Source of the DNA: Desulfovibrionaceae bacterium
GTDB lineage: Bacteria; Desulfobacterota; Desulfovibrionia; Desulfovibrionales; Desulfovibrionaceae
Direction: 5' to 3'
Assembly (NCBI GenBank): GCA_022510785.1
Contig: JAFLSV010000011.1
Location: 1 to 64,000 of the forward strand
Length of the DNA: 64,000 bases
This document shows positions 18,537 to 26,692 of this stretch, piece after piece. Under the pieces are notes generated by a model. That model worked only from the letters and a program-made list of their open reading frames with translations, had not been told where the DNA came from and made no database searches. Each line of letters begins with the position of its first letter. The stretch's first letter is position 1. The translations under genes and the position numbers were made by a program.

Positions 18537-19307
18537 ATGAATTATCAACTCACTGAGATATTTCAAAAAGCCACGCCTGATGACGCCAAATTTATTATTG
18601 AAACTCTGGATTCCTATATCAATTTTACTAATGATGCTGAAATGAAAGCTATGCTTTCCATGTGGGAATCAGGACCAATGCCCATAGCGCTTGCCCATAA
18701 GCTCGAAAAAGAAATTCGTTATGTGGGAAGTTCAGATATTGCGTATTGGGCAAGAAAAATAGGAAGTATGTTTCTTCCCGTTGAGGCCGGAGTTAGTATA
18801 AATGAAGTTATAGATGATGTATATAAAACATTAAAAATCAATATAAAAGGAAAGGTTGATACCATAGAGAAAAAACTTGAAATTATTGTAGAAAAAATGA
18901 TTGGAGAAACATTTTATAGTTTAACATCTGAAGAGCAAATTGAATTATTGAAAAAATTAGATACTTCTGAAGAACAACGTGCAAGGATAATTGATGATAT
19001 AAAATCAAATAAAAGAATAATTTCGGTACTAATATCTGTTCTTGGAATGAAGGCAGCTGAAAAAATTGTTAGTGCAATTATTTTTCGCGTTATTGCCGTA
19101 TTTCTTGGGAAGAAAGCTGCGGAAAAATTAATAAAAGAAATTTTAAAGAAAAATCCTTGGATGGCATTTCTTGGGCCTATTGCAATAGTAAGTTTAGTAC
19201 AAAGTATAGTTGACCTTGCTGGGCCAGCCATGCGCAAAACTATTCCTATTGTATTATATCTTGGATTAATAGCTATAAGAGATGGGCTTGAGGATATTGA
19301 AGAATAG
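18537..19307 (+). CDS. AT-rich protein resembling the YaaW/UPF0174 (DUF3944) family
   Basis: A 256-residue protein. The ATG at 18537 follows GGGAGGG. Around residues 45-100, EIRYVGSSDIAYWARKI then VIDDVYKTLKI recalls the YaaW pattern (EL-FGG-SIAN then DV-K-LK), and the end (AGPAMRKTIPIVLYLGLIAIR) recalls its hydrophobic C-terminus. From about residue 165 it carries three hydrophobic stretches (ISVLISVLGMKAAEKIVSAII, VIAVFLG, MAFLGPIAIVSLVQSIVDLAG), so membrane association is likely. The middle is charged and helical. Codon use is AT-rich, unlike its neighbours. Function is unknown; the pairing with a divergent XRE regulator suggests a regulated accessory gene, possibly stress- or phage-related. 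The family call is from memory and moderate. Confidence 0.5.
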   Translation: MNYQLTEIFQKATPDDAKFIIETLDSYINFTNDAEMKAMLSMWESGPMPIALAHKLEKEIRYVGSSDIAYWARKIGSMFLPVEAGVSINEVIDDVYKTLKINIKGKVDTIEKKLEIIVEKMIGETFYSLTSEEQIELLKKLDTSEEQRARIIDDIKSNKRIISVLISVLGMKAAEKIVSAIIFRVIAVFLGKKAAEKLIKEILKKNPWMAFLGPIAIVSLVQSIVDLAGPAMRKTIPIVLYLGLIAIRDGLEDIEE

Positions 19308-19328
19308 TCATAAAGAATATTATATCAT

Positions 19329-19670
19329 TTATCCGGCATCCATCTCACAAGCTTGTCCAGTCGCACAAAATCGGTGGTTCGTGTCGCCTTGCGGCACGAG
19401 CCGCGTTTCATCTGTTTCCCCCGCGTCCAGCAGCCTCTTTACCTTGCCGGCGCGCGGCGTTTTTTTGATGTCCGCTTCCAGGCGCAGGGCGGCTGACCTG
19501 TCCGGCTGCTCCACGCAGGCCGCCAGGCGCACGGGCCGCCGCGCGCGTGTGTACCTGGCCCCGCCCGGGCGCAGGCCGTTGTGTTCCTCCAGGCGGCGTT
19601 CGGGGTCAGTGGTCACGCCGCAGTACAGGCTGCCGTCGTTGCATTCCAGCAGATAGACATGCCAGCTCAC
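19329..19670 (-). CDS. GIY-YIG domain protein (UPF0213 type)
   Basis: A 113-residue single GIY-YIG nuclease-fold protein. WHVYLLECNDGSLYCGVTTD carries the VYLL and YCG halves of the GIY-YIG motif, and RRLEEHNGLRPGGARYT follows with the conserved Arg and the HN. The start is GTG at 19670 with GAGG seven bases upstream. The tail (after about residue 85) is longer than usual. Small stand-alone members of this family are of uncertain function; several bind or cut DNA. Last gene in line after the two fluoride channel genes (121 bases downstream of crcB), perhaps only by position. Confidence 0.85.
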   Translation of the reverse strand: MSWHVYLLECNDGSLYCGVTTDPERRLEEHNGLRPGGARYTRARRPVRLAACVEQPDRSAALRLEADIKKTPRAGKVKRLLDAGETDETRLVPQGDTNHRFCATGQACEMDAG

Positions 19671-19790
19671 CGTGTGTCCTCAAAGCGCGGACGCCCGTTT
19701 CCCGCGGACTGGCCGGCGCTCCGCCCGTGCCCGTCCGCGGGCCCGGGGCGCGGCGGACAGGCGGAATACCGCGCTTGGCGTCCGCCCGCG

Positions 19791-20234
19791 TCAGGCATGG
19801 GACGCTCCGCGTCTGGCGCATATTCCGAAGCCCAGTCCGGCGGCCATGATGGCCAGGCAGGCGTTGAGCATAATGTTCAGCGCGGCTGAGAGCGCGTTGC
19901 CCGAGGCATAGAGCCGGGCGGTGTCGAGGGCGAAGCTGGAAAAGGTGGTGAAGCCTCCCAGAAAGCCGGTGCCGAGCAGGCTGTACAGCAGGGCGTGGGG
20001 CCGGCCGCTGCGCGCGATGGCGCCCTGAAGCAGCCCCATGAGGAAGCCGCCCGCCACATTGATGAGCAGAATACCCAGGGGAAAGGCCCCTCCCGCCAGA
20101 GCCGTGATGGCGCTGTTGCCGCTGAAGCGGCACACGGCCCCCGCCGCCCCGCCGAGCATCACAGCCGCGGCAGGGGCTATGGAGGCGGGTGCTTTGGATG
20201 AGCCGGAAGCGGAGGGTGATGCGGTCTGTGTCAT
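19791..20234 (-). CDS. crcB: Fluoride ion channel FluC/CrcB (copy 1)
   Basis: A 147-residue four-helix protein that exports fluoride as a dual-topology dimer. Visible marks: MLGGAAGAVCRFSGN, INVAGGFLMG (the conserved Asn-x-x-Gly region) and GFLGGFTTFSSF, which carries the Phe and Thr/Ser fluoride track and the sodium site. The first about 25 residues are a polar Ser/Ala extension. It is the second of two tandem crcB genes (76 bases apart) downstream of amtB on the minus strand. Tandem FluC pairs in some bacteria work as obligate heterodimers, so the two copies may need each other; that is inference. Confidence 0.93.
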   Translation of the reverse strand: MTQTASPSASGSSKAPASIAPAAAVMLGGAAGAVCRFSGNSAITALAGGAFPLGILLINVAGGFLMGLLQGAIARSGRPHALLYSLLGTGFLGGFTTFSSFALDTARLYASGNALSAALNIMLNACLAIMAAGLGFGICARRGASHA

Positions 20235-20310
20235 GATCGTGAATCCGTGCGCGTGGGGGGAAGGCTGGAAGCGCGAGGCGGCCCGTGAATCCGCAATCCG
20301 TGGGAGGGGA

Positions 20311-20685
20311 TCAGGCCAGCAGGCGGTAGCCGAGCGCCACGCCCGTCAGGCACAGCACCAGGCTGACCACGAGATTGATCACTCCCGTGAAGATGCGGCC
20401 CTTGTGCATGGCCCTGAACGTATCCATGGAAAAGGTGGAAAAGGTGGTCAGCGCTCCCAGAAAGCCGTCGGCGATCAGGTCGCGCCAGGGCGCGGCCGCC
20501 AGCAGGCCGCGGCTTATGGCCGCGGCTGTCAGCCCCATGAGAAAGCAGCCCAGCACATTGGCCAGCAGGGTGCCGCAGGGAAAGCGCGTGCCCGGCCCCC
20601 TGTCGGCCCAGCGGCCCAGGGCGTAGCGGCAATACGCCCCCAGCGCGCCTCCTGCGGCTACCATCAGAATGCTCATTCCGTTCAT
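20311..20685 (-). CDS. crcB: Fluoride ion channel FluC/CrcB (copy 2)
   Basis: A 124-residue FluC paralog: GGALGAYCRYALGRW, LLANVLGCFLMG, DGFLGALTTFSTFSMD. I chose the ATG at 20685 because GAGGA precedes it and it starts right at the first helix; a longer reading from 20802 adds a polar 39-residue lead without support. Both copies keep the Asn of the second helix and the TTF motif, so both look functional. I looked for the conserved fluoride (crcB) riboswitch core between amtB and this gene and saw none. Fluoride is a well-known inhibitor of urease, which gives this position after the urease genes a possible meaning. Confidence 0.93.
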   Translation of the reverse strand: MNGMSILMVAAGGALGAYCRYALGRWADRGPGTRFPCGTLLANVLGCFLMGLTAAAISRGLLAAAPWRDLIADGFLGALTTFSTFSMDTFRAMHKGRIFTGVINLVVSLVLCLTGVALGYRLLA

Positions 20686-20798
20686 CCAGACTTCCTCATA
20701 GGCGTTGAAAGCGATCCTGCCAGAAAGAACCGGGACAGGGCAAGCGGAGAGAATCCGTTTTTTTGTCTCTTTTCCTTCAGGCAGGGGCTTCTCCGTCT

Positions 20799-22271
20799 TC
20801 ACGCATCAGGCCGCTGATCCTCGCCCGGAGCCGGCCTGCCGCGTCCGCCCGCGCGGCCCGCGCGCGGGGGCTCGCCTTCCCGCGCCTTATCCCCGGGCCG
20901 GGCTTGCTCTGCGCCGCCGGAGCGCTGGCCCGCCCGCCCGTCAGTGGTGTCAGGCGCGTCGGCCCGTGCGTCGCCGGGAGTTTCGGCGGTACGGATACCC
21001 TCTGCGGCCATGCCGGCCCCGGCTTCGTCCCGGGGGCAGCCCGCGGCGCTGCCGGGCAGATTCATGGTTTCATACGCGCGTTCGCCGTACAAGCTTTCGT
21101 CCAGGCCTTTGCGCAGTTCCTCATCACTGACACGGATGGGGCCGAACTGCCTGATTATTCTGAGGATAATCCAGGTTACGCCAAAGGAGTACGCGCCTAC
21201 CACCGTCACGCCGAGCAGCTGCACACAAAATTGATGGAGCCCGGCGCCAACGTTGTTAATGGCGGTGGACGCAAAAACGCCCACCAGCAGGCCGCCGGTC
21301 ACGCCGCCCATGCCGTGCGCCCGGAAGACCTCCAGAGCGTCGTCAAACTTGAAATAGGACTGGATGCCCTTGGCGTAGTAACACACGGCGCTGCCGATGG
21401 CCCCGATGAGAATGGCGGCCCAGGGCGGCACATAGCCCGCGCAGGGGGTGATGGTGGCCAGGCCCGCCACGGCGCCCACCAGAATGCCGGAAAATGAAGG
21501 CCGCTTGGCGTCGTGCCAGTCCAGGATCAGCCATACGGTCATGGCCACGGAGCCGGCAATGGTGGTGTTGGTCGCGGCGTAGGCGGCCAGGGCATCGCCC
21601 GCGTAGGCGCCGCCGGCGTTGAAGCCGAACCAGCCGAACCACAAAAGGCCCGCGCCCGCGGCCATCAGGGGCAGGTTGCTGGGTTCAATGCGGCGCAATT
21701 CCTTGCGGCGCGGCCCGAAAAAAAGAACCGTGGACAGGGCCGCAAAGCCGGCGCTGACATGAATCACAATGCCGCCCGCGAAGTCCGCCACGCCCAGCCT
21801 GCTTAGAAAGCCGCCGCCCCATATCCAGTGGCATACCGGAATATAGACCAGGATCATCCACAGGATGAGGAACTGAATGTAGCCGCGGGTGTTGAAGCGT
21901 CCCACCGGGGCCCCGGTGATCAGGGCCGGCGTGATGATGGCGAACATGAGCTGGTAGGCGAAGAACAGGATGAAGGGCACGGTGGGGGCGTACACCGGGC
22001 TTGGCTCTGCCCCCACGTTGTCCAGGGCGAAATGGTAGCTGAGGCTGCCGAACAGGCCGCCTATATCCGGGCCATAGGCCAGGCTGAACCCGCCAAAAAT
22101 CCAGATGACGGCGATAATGCCCATGGACATGAAGCTCTGCATCATGATGGTCAGCACGTTTTTGGCGCGGACCATGCCCCCGTAAAAGAACGCCAGACCC
22201 GGCGTCATCAGAAGCACAAGGGCGGTGCACAGCACGATGAACGTGGTGTCGCCCGAATCGACTGGATACAT
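20799..22271 (-). CDS. amtB: Ammonium channel/transporter AmtB with extended C-terminal tail
   Basis: A 490-residue Amt/Rh family protein of the inner membrane. It has about 11 membrane helices; the twin pore histidines are in GGIVIHVSAGFAAL and FRAHGMGGVTGGL, and the FAYQLMFAIITPALI and WFGWFGFNAGG segments are typical. The ATG at 22271 has GGAGG. After the usual cytoplasmic tail (DEELRKGLDESLYGERAYE) there is an extra stretch of about 85 residues rich in Gly, Ala, Arg, Asp and Glu, expected to be disordered; most AmtB proteins end near 430. No glnK gene adjoins. It follows the urea channel, so it probably recaptures or vents ammonium made by urease. Confidence 0.95.
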   Translation of the reverse strand: MYPVDSGDTTFIVLCTALVLLMTPGLAFFYGGMVRAKNVLTIMMQSFMSMGIIAVIWIFGGFSLAYGPDIGGLFGSLSYHFALDNVGAEPSPVYAPTVPFILFFAYQLMFAIITPALITGAPVGRFNTRGYIQFLILWMILVYIPVCHWIWGGGFLSRLGVADFAGGIVIHVSAGFAALSTVLFFGPRRKELRRIEPSNLPLMAAGAGLLWFGWFGFNAGGAYAGDALAAYAATNTTIAGSVAMTVWLILDWHDAKRPSFSGILVGAVAGLATITPCAGYVPPWAAILIGAIGSAVCYYAKGIQSYFKFDDALEVFRAHGMGGVTGGLLVGVFASTAINNVGAGLHQFCVQLLGVTVVGAYSFGVTWIILRIIRQFGPIRVSDEELRKGLDESLYGERAYETMNLPGSAAGCPRDEAGAGMAAEGIRTAETPGDARADAPDTTDGRAGQRSGGAEQARPGDKAREGEPPRAGRAGGRGRPAPGEDQRPDA

Positions 22272-22331
22272 GAAAACCTCCTTGGAAAAGGAAAAGAATC
22301 GTCTTGCGCTGCCCCTGGCCGCGGTGCGGGA

Positions 22332-23348
22332 TCAGCCCGGCGGGGGCTGGCTGTCCGTCTGGTGCGAGGGCGGGAGCAGATCGATGTTGGGCAGCAGGAA
22401 GAGCCAGGCGGCAAGGACAAAGGGGAAGGTCAGGCTGGGAATGCCGAAGGGCGAAAGCAGCACATTGAGCGCGCCCTGCGCCACCACGGTAAAGACAGCC
22501 CCGAAGAGCGCGTACAGGATAACCCTGCCGTTGGCGGGCCTGTAAAACACCGTGCCCAGGCCCACGGCCGTCAGCACGGCGCTGAACTGGAAGAGCCCCC
22601 TGAGGATATCCTGCGTGCCGGCGCCCAGAAACAGGGCGGTTCCGATGGCCGTCAGCGAACCCAGCCACGCGAACACGGCGGCGGGGAGAGAGCTGCCCGC
22701 CAGCCCGGCCAGAAACAGGAGGCCGCTGATTTCGTTGTTGAGCAGAAAGACCTGGGATATTCCGGTCAGGGAGGCTGTCCACACGCCGCTCAGGCTTATG
22801 CCCGTGGCGCTGGCCATGCCGGGCTGCGCGGGCATCATGGGGTGGGGCAGGCCGCTTATGGTGAAGCCGGCGAAATTGTAGGCCGCCAGCATGATAAGCC
22901 ACGAGGTGAACACAAAGGGGCCGGTCATGGCCGAGACCTTCCAGGTTTTCAGGATGCGGGACAGGCCCAGCATCATGACGGTGGAAAAAGCGGCCCCCAT
23001 GACCAGGAGCGCCCACATGACCGGGGTGGGCCGGAAGAAGCCGGGCAGGGCGCAGCCCACCAGCATGCCGTTGTAGCCGTGCAGGCCGGCGGCGATATCC
23101 CGGCGCGGCGCGCGCAGCGCGACGGCCGTGCCCGTGCCCGTGACAAGGCCCAGCACCGCGCCCCAGGCCACGGCGGGGGTATGGGCGGCTCCCCAGAATA
23201 TGCCGGCCAGAAAGCACAGGCCCGCCCAGGCGCTGCTCTGGAACATCACCTGTCCCGCCCCGCGCAGACACAGATCGGCAAAGCGCGGAACGGGATGGGC
23301 CGCGACCGTTTTTCCCCATGCGTTTTTGATGTCCGCAATCCGGCTCAT
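22332..23348 (-). CDS. Urea channel (UT family, dvUT-like)
   Basis: A 338-residue membrane protein of the urea transporter family, whose bacterial structural model comes from Desulfovibrio vulgaris (dvUT). Two homologous halves are visible: GLHGYNGMLVGCALPGFF with TWKVSAMTGPFVFTSW in the first, and GLFQFSAVLTAVGLGTVF with NVLLSPFGIPSLTFPFV in the second; the paired P-x-x-T-x-PF type pore motifs fit. The ATG at 23348 follows GGAGG; a longer frame to 23519 would run into ureD. It lies just downstream of ureD in the urease operon and lets urea enter the cell for urease. No signal peptide beyond the membrane helices. Confidence 0.92.
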   Translation of the reverse strand: MSRIADIKNAWGKTVAAHPVPRFADLCLRGAGQVMFQSSAWAGLCFLAGIFWGAAHTPAVAWGAVLGLVTGTGTAVALRAPRRDIAAGLHGYNGMLVGCALPGFFRPTPVMWALLVMGAAFSTVMMLGLSRILKTWKVSAMTGPFVFTSWLIMLAAYNFAGFTISGLPHPMMPAQPGMASATGISLSGVWTASLTGISQVFLLNNEISGLLFLAGLAGSSLPAAVFAWLGSLTAIGTALFLGAGTQDILRGLFQFSAVLTAVGLGTVFYRPANGRVILYALFGAVFTVVAQGALNVLLSPFGIPSLTFPFVLAAWLFLLPNIDLLPPSHQTDSQPPPG

Positions 23349-23385
23349 GCGCGCCTCCGGCCTTCTCTCATCCAGTGGAGAGGGA

Positions 23386-24405
23386 TCAACGCCATAAAAA
23401 ATCCTCCGGCAGTTCCGTGCCGAGAACGACACGGCGCAGCGCCGCGTGAAATTCACGAATTTTGGCCCGGACGCTTTCCGTCGAGGGGCCGAGCACCTTA
23501 AACAGAAGTCCGGCTTCATGAGGCAGGATTGTGGCCCCCCAGGCCAGATCCGGCCCGAGGGCCGCGCCCGCGCCCTCCCGCAACGCGTCCAGATGCCGCG
23601 CCGGGGTCAGGGCCAGCACATGGCCGAAAACCTCGAAGGGCCCCATGACGCCGACTTTGCCGAAGTTCATGCGGCCGGGCTCCAGCACGAAGTGTTCCGC
23701 AAAGAGCGGATCGCCGTCCATTTCGCGGCGGGCCGTGATGCTGGACGAAAAAAGATGGAAGCCGAACAGTTCGTCCGGATGATGGTATTTGCGGCCGGGC
23801 AGGAGCACTTCGCCATAGAGCAGGGTGGCCGACGCGGGCAGGACGATATGGGTATCCATGAGATAGCGGGCCGTCCGGTGCAGGATAAGCGGGTCGGGCA
23901 TGTATTCCAGGTAACCGTTTTCCTCCACGCGCAGAATTTGGAGCTGGGACGCGTAGTCTTGCTCCATGCCGTGCACCCTGGTGGCGGACTGGGTGCAGAC
24001 CAGGGCCCTGGCCCCCGGCCCCACCCGCACAGTCAGGGCCAGGCGATCGCCCTGGACGACGCAGCCGGCGCTGCTGATGATGGTCACGCAGGCCATGTCC
24101 GGCTGTGATGCATCCCAGTACAGGGCCTTTTGAGCCAGCAGGGGCGCCCGGCGATCCATATCGCTGAGCAGGGTGCGTCCGGCGGCGGGTTCCCGTTCGA
24201 ATTCCAGGCGCAGATAGCCCTGTGCGCCCGCCGCGCCGTCCATCCGGGGAGCCTCGGCCCGGTAGGGCGCGAGCTCGGGCAGCCGGAGGCCCAAATCGCG
24301 CAGGGTTCGCGCCGCCGAGGCCGCAGATGCGCAGTCCGGCGTTCCGTGCATCCCCGGCATGCGCGGGCCGGGAGCCCTGGCCGCGCCGGTCTCAGCGCCC
24401 CGCAT
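23386..24405 (-). CDS. ureD: Urease accessory protein UreD (UreH)
   Basis: A 339-residue scaffold protein that binds apo-urease and, with UreF and UreG, delivers nickel to the active site. Family features: [67 protein letters not shown] and [13 protein letters not shown]. The ATG at 24405 lies inside the end of ureG (14-base overlap), so translation is coupled. The first about 45 residues are a weakly conserved Ala/Pro-rich lead. In many operons ureD comes first; here it follows ureG, an order also seen in other bacteria. Confidence 0.93.
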   Translation of the reverse strand: MRGAETGAARAPGPRMPGMHGTPDCASAASAARTLRDLGLRLPELAPYRAEAPRMDGAAGAQGYLRLEFEREPAAGRTLLSDMDRRAPLLAQKALYWDASQPDMACVTIISSAGCVVQGDRLALTVRVGPGARALVCTQSATRVHGMEQDYASQLQILRVEENGYLEYMPDPLILHRTARYLMDTHIVLPASATLLYGEVLLPGRKYHHPDELFGFHLFSSSITARREMDGDPLFAEHFVLEPGRMNFGKVGVMGPFEVFGHVLALTPARHLDALREGAGAALGPDLAWGATILPHEAGLLFKVLGPSTESVRAKIREFHAALRRVVLGTELPEDFLWR

Positions 24406-25054
24406 GGAACGCCTCCGGGCGCGCGTTTTTGGCGGAGGGCATGTCGAACAGGGCGTCGCGCATAATCCAGTCCGCCAGGGTGTCGATGTTGCGGCCGCTT
24501 TTGCAGTTGGTGAACAAAAAGGGCCTGTCGTCGCGCATCAGGCGCGAGTCGCGTTCCATGACCTCCAGGCTGGCTCCCACATAGGGCGCCAGATCTTCCT
24601 TGTTGATAACCAGAATGTCGGACTGGCAGACGCCCGGGCCGTTCTTGCGCGGAATTTTGTCCCCGGCGGCCACGTCAATGACATAGATGAAAAAATCGGC
24701 CAGGGCGGGGCTGAAGGTCAGGGTCAGGTTGTCGCCGCCGCTTTCAATGAAAATGACATCACTGTCGGGGAAGCGCCGTTCCAGATCCTCCACGGCCGCC
24801 AGATTCATGCTGGGATCTTCGCGTATGGCGGTGTGCGGGCAGGCCCCGGTTTCCACGCCCACAATGCGATCCGCGGGCAGAATGCCGTCCAGCGCGCGCT
24901 GGACGTGTCTGGCGTCTTCGGTGGTCACCACGTCATTGGTGATGATCAGGGGACTCACGCCCCGCTTGACAAGAAGAGGGGTCAGGGCTTCGATAAGGGC
25001 GGTTTTGCCGGAGCCCACGGGGCCTCCGACGCCGATGCGGGGTATCTTTTTCAC
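24392..25054 (-). CDS. ureG: Urease accessory GTPase UreG
   Basis: A 220-residue SIMIBI-class GTPase that drives nickel insertion into urease. [20 protein letters not shown] is the P-loop (Walker A). [32 protein letters not shown] and the nearby nickel-binding region CPHTAI (Cys-Pro-His) are all present; [13 protein letters not shown] is the guanine-specificity motif (NKxD). The start is a GTG at 25054 preceded by AGGAGA. It is 57 bases downstream of ureF and overlaps ureD. All catalytic motifs are intact. Confidence 0.96.
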   Translation of the reverse strand: MKKIPRIGVGGPVGSGKTALIEALTPLLVKRGVSPLIITNDVVTTEDARHVQRALDGILPADRIVGVETGACPHTAIREDPSMNLAAVEDLERRFPDSDVIFIESGGDNLTLTFSPALADFFIYVIDVAAGDKIPRKNGPGVCQSDILVINKEDLAPYVGASLEVMERDSRLMRDDRPFLFTNCKSGRNIDTLADWIMRDALFDMPSAKNARPEAFHAGR

Positions 25055-25111
25055 GGGGTCTCCTGTCGGGTTGGAATGCGGGCGGGGCTGCCCGGCGGGG
25101 GGCGGGTCCGG

Positions 25112-25909
25112 TCAGCTCATGAACAGCCGCACATGGGCACGGGCATGAATGGCGCTCAGAATGTCCGTCATGGGCGCGTACGCGGACATATTCTCCAGAG
25201 GTGCGGCGGCGGCCCTGGCCGCCAGATCGTCCAGGCGGCCCGCCAGACGGTACAGCAGGGATTGGGTTTCCACATGGGTCAGGCGCATGAGGCGCAGGGC
25301 CGCGTTGAGGATGCCCGTCATCACTCCGTACAGGTGGACGATGAGCGCGTCCCGCACCAGAAGATCGTCCTGCCGGGAATCGCCGTCCCGGAAATTCTGC
25401 CCGGGGGCTGTGGTTGCACAGGCCCCGGCGCCGTCTGCGGTGGCTGGGGCGGCCGCCCCGCCCATGGCCGCGAACAGCACGGCCATGCTTACGGGAGAGG
25501 TGCCCGGCGTGGCGCCGGCCCGGATGCGTTCCAGCCAGCGGGCCGCCAGCGGCGAGGCCGTGACCGCCGCGCCCAGTTCGGCCAGTTTCGCGCCGGTGCG
25601 GGTGAGCATGGCACGGGCTTCTTCGGGCGCTTTGCGCACAAAGAGCGCCTCGTCCACCGCGCCGAGCAGGGCCCAGGCACGGCTGTCCGTCCCCGCCCCG
25701 CGGGCCGCGCGCAGCGCCCAGGCCATGCCCACGGCGTCGCCCGACGCGGCCTGTTCCACAGCGCTTTCCACAAACTGGCGCAGGGTTTCGGCGTCATGAA
25801 CCGCCCTGGTCTGCACGGCGGCTTCCAGCGCGCCGGAAAAGGCGAAGGCCCCGGTGGGCAGCATGGAGTCGCCAAATTGCAGAATGCGGCCGAGAGCGAG
25901 CCTGTCCAT
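25112..25909 (-). CDS. ureF: Urease accessory protein UreF
   Basis: A 265-residue all-helical protein that regulates UreG GTPase activity in the urease activation complex. LQFGDSMLPTGAFAFSGALEAA is the family's conserved first helix region (usually D-S-x-x-P-x-G-x-F-x-x-S-x-G-x-E), and DALIVHLYGVMTGILNAALRLMRL is the conserved late helix. About 40 residues around 150-190 (GGAAAPATADGAG onward) look like a low-complexity insertion relative to the usual 220-230-residue length. ATG at 25909, three bases after the ureE stop, so coupling is likely. Confidence 0.92.
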   Translation of the reverse strand: MDRLALGRILQFGDSMLPTGAFAFSGALEAAVQTRAVHDAETLRQFVESAVEQAASGDAVGMAWALRAARGAGTDSRAWALLGAVDEALFVRKAPEEARAMLTRTGAKLAELGAAVTASPLAARWLERIRAGATPGTSPVSMAVLFAAMGGAAAPATADGAGACATTAPGQNFRDGDSRQDDLLVRDALIVHLYGVMTGILNAALRLMRLTHVETQSLLYRLAGRLDDLAARAAAAPLENMSAYAPMTDILSAIHARAHVRLFMS

Positions 25910-25912
25910 GGC

Positions 25913-26584
25913 TTACCCCGCGCCCCCCGCCCCGGCGCAGCCGGGGCCGCCGGCCGCTTTGCGCCGGTGCCCGCGCGTATGTTCGTGCTTATGCCCGTGC
26001 CTGTGGCCGGGCCCGGGGTCGTGCGCATGCCTGTGGCCGGGCATGTCCGCGCCTCCGAACAGCTGCCGCCGCTCTTCGGGGCTCAGCGCGGCGGCCGCGC
26101 TGTCACCGTTCACAAAGCAAACGCCGATGTCCCCGAAGCGATGGCTGTCCATGACGGCCGCCATAACCGCGCGATCCACGCTTACGGGCACATACACGGT
26201 CAAATCGCGGATGACGGCGGGCCAGTGCTGATTGCCCAGGGCGTGGCCCAGCCTGACGCAGCCTTCCATGAGTTCGGCCTGCGGCCGCCGGGCCAGCCTG
26301 TGCAGCGAGAGCGTCATGACCTCGCAAAGATGGATGCGGGCCGCCACGGCGCGCCGGGCGCCCTCGTCCCACAGCAGAATGTCGCCGTCGCGCAGGCTCT
26401 GCCCCCGGTTCAGGCACAGCGCCAGGTCTCTGCCCCCGGCGCTCGTTGCGCGCAGCCGGTTTTTCTGCGCGTCCCACTGATTCAGATCCAGCCAGTCCAC
26501 GTCCCCCTCCGCATACGGGGCTGTGAGCCGGGTTTTCCACGGTTCCTCATGGATATTGCCCAGTACCTGTTCCACCAGTTCCAT
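25913..26584 (-). CDS. ureE: Urease accessory nickel chaperone UreE, His-rich tail
   Basis: A 223-residue nickel metallochaperone that dimerises and hands nickel to UreG/urease. The N-terminal substrate-like domain includes TRLTAPYAEGDVDWLDLNQW and GQSLRDGDILLWDEG; the C-terminal metal domain has HALGNQHWPA (the dimer-interface histidine region). The tail (GHRHAHDPGPGHRHGHKHEH) is strongly His-rich, as in Klebsiella UreE. The ATG at 26584 has a poor ribosome-binding site, and the gap to ureC is 108 bases. The His-rich stretch suggests nickel storage besides delivery. Confidence 0.93.
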   Translation of the reverse strand: MELVEQVLGNIHEEPWKTRLTAPYAEGDVDWLDLNQWDAQKNRLRATSAGGRDLALCLNRGQSLRDGDILLWDEGARRAVAARIHLCEVMTLSLHRLARRPQAELMEGCVRLGHALGNQHWPAVIRDLTVYVPVSVDRAVMAAVMDSHRFGDIGVCFVNGDSAAAALSPEERRQLFGGADMPGHRHAHDPGPGHRHGHKHEHTRGHRRKAAGGPGCAGAGGAG

Positions 26585-26692
26585 ACGCCGTCATCCCGCA
26601 GAAAAAGTTGAGTTGAAATCCGGAGGGGAATCCGCCCCGCCGGCCCGGCCGGCGCTGGGCGGATTCCTGAGGCCGCCATTCACCCCTTGGCA

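Noticed and set aside
20686-20798. Possible fluoride riboswitch in front of crcB
   Set aside because: I looked for the conserved crcB RNA core between amtB and crcB and did not find it.
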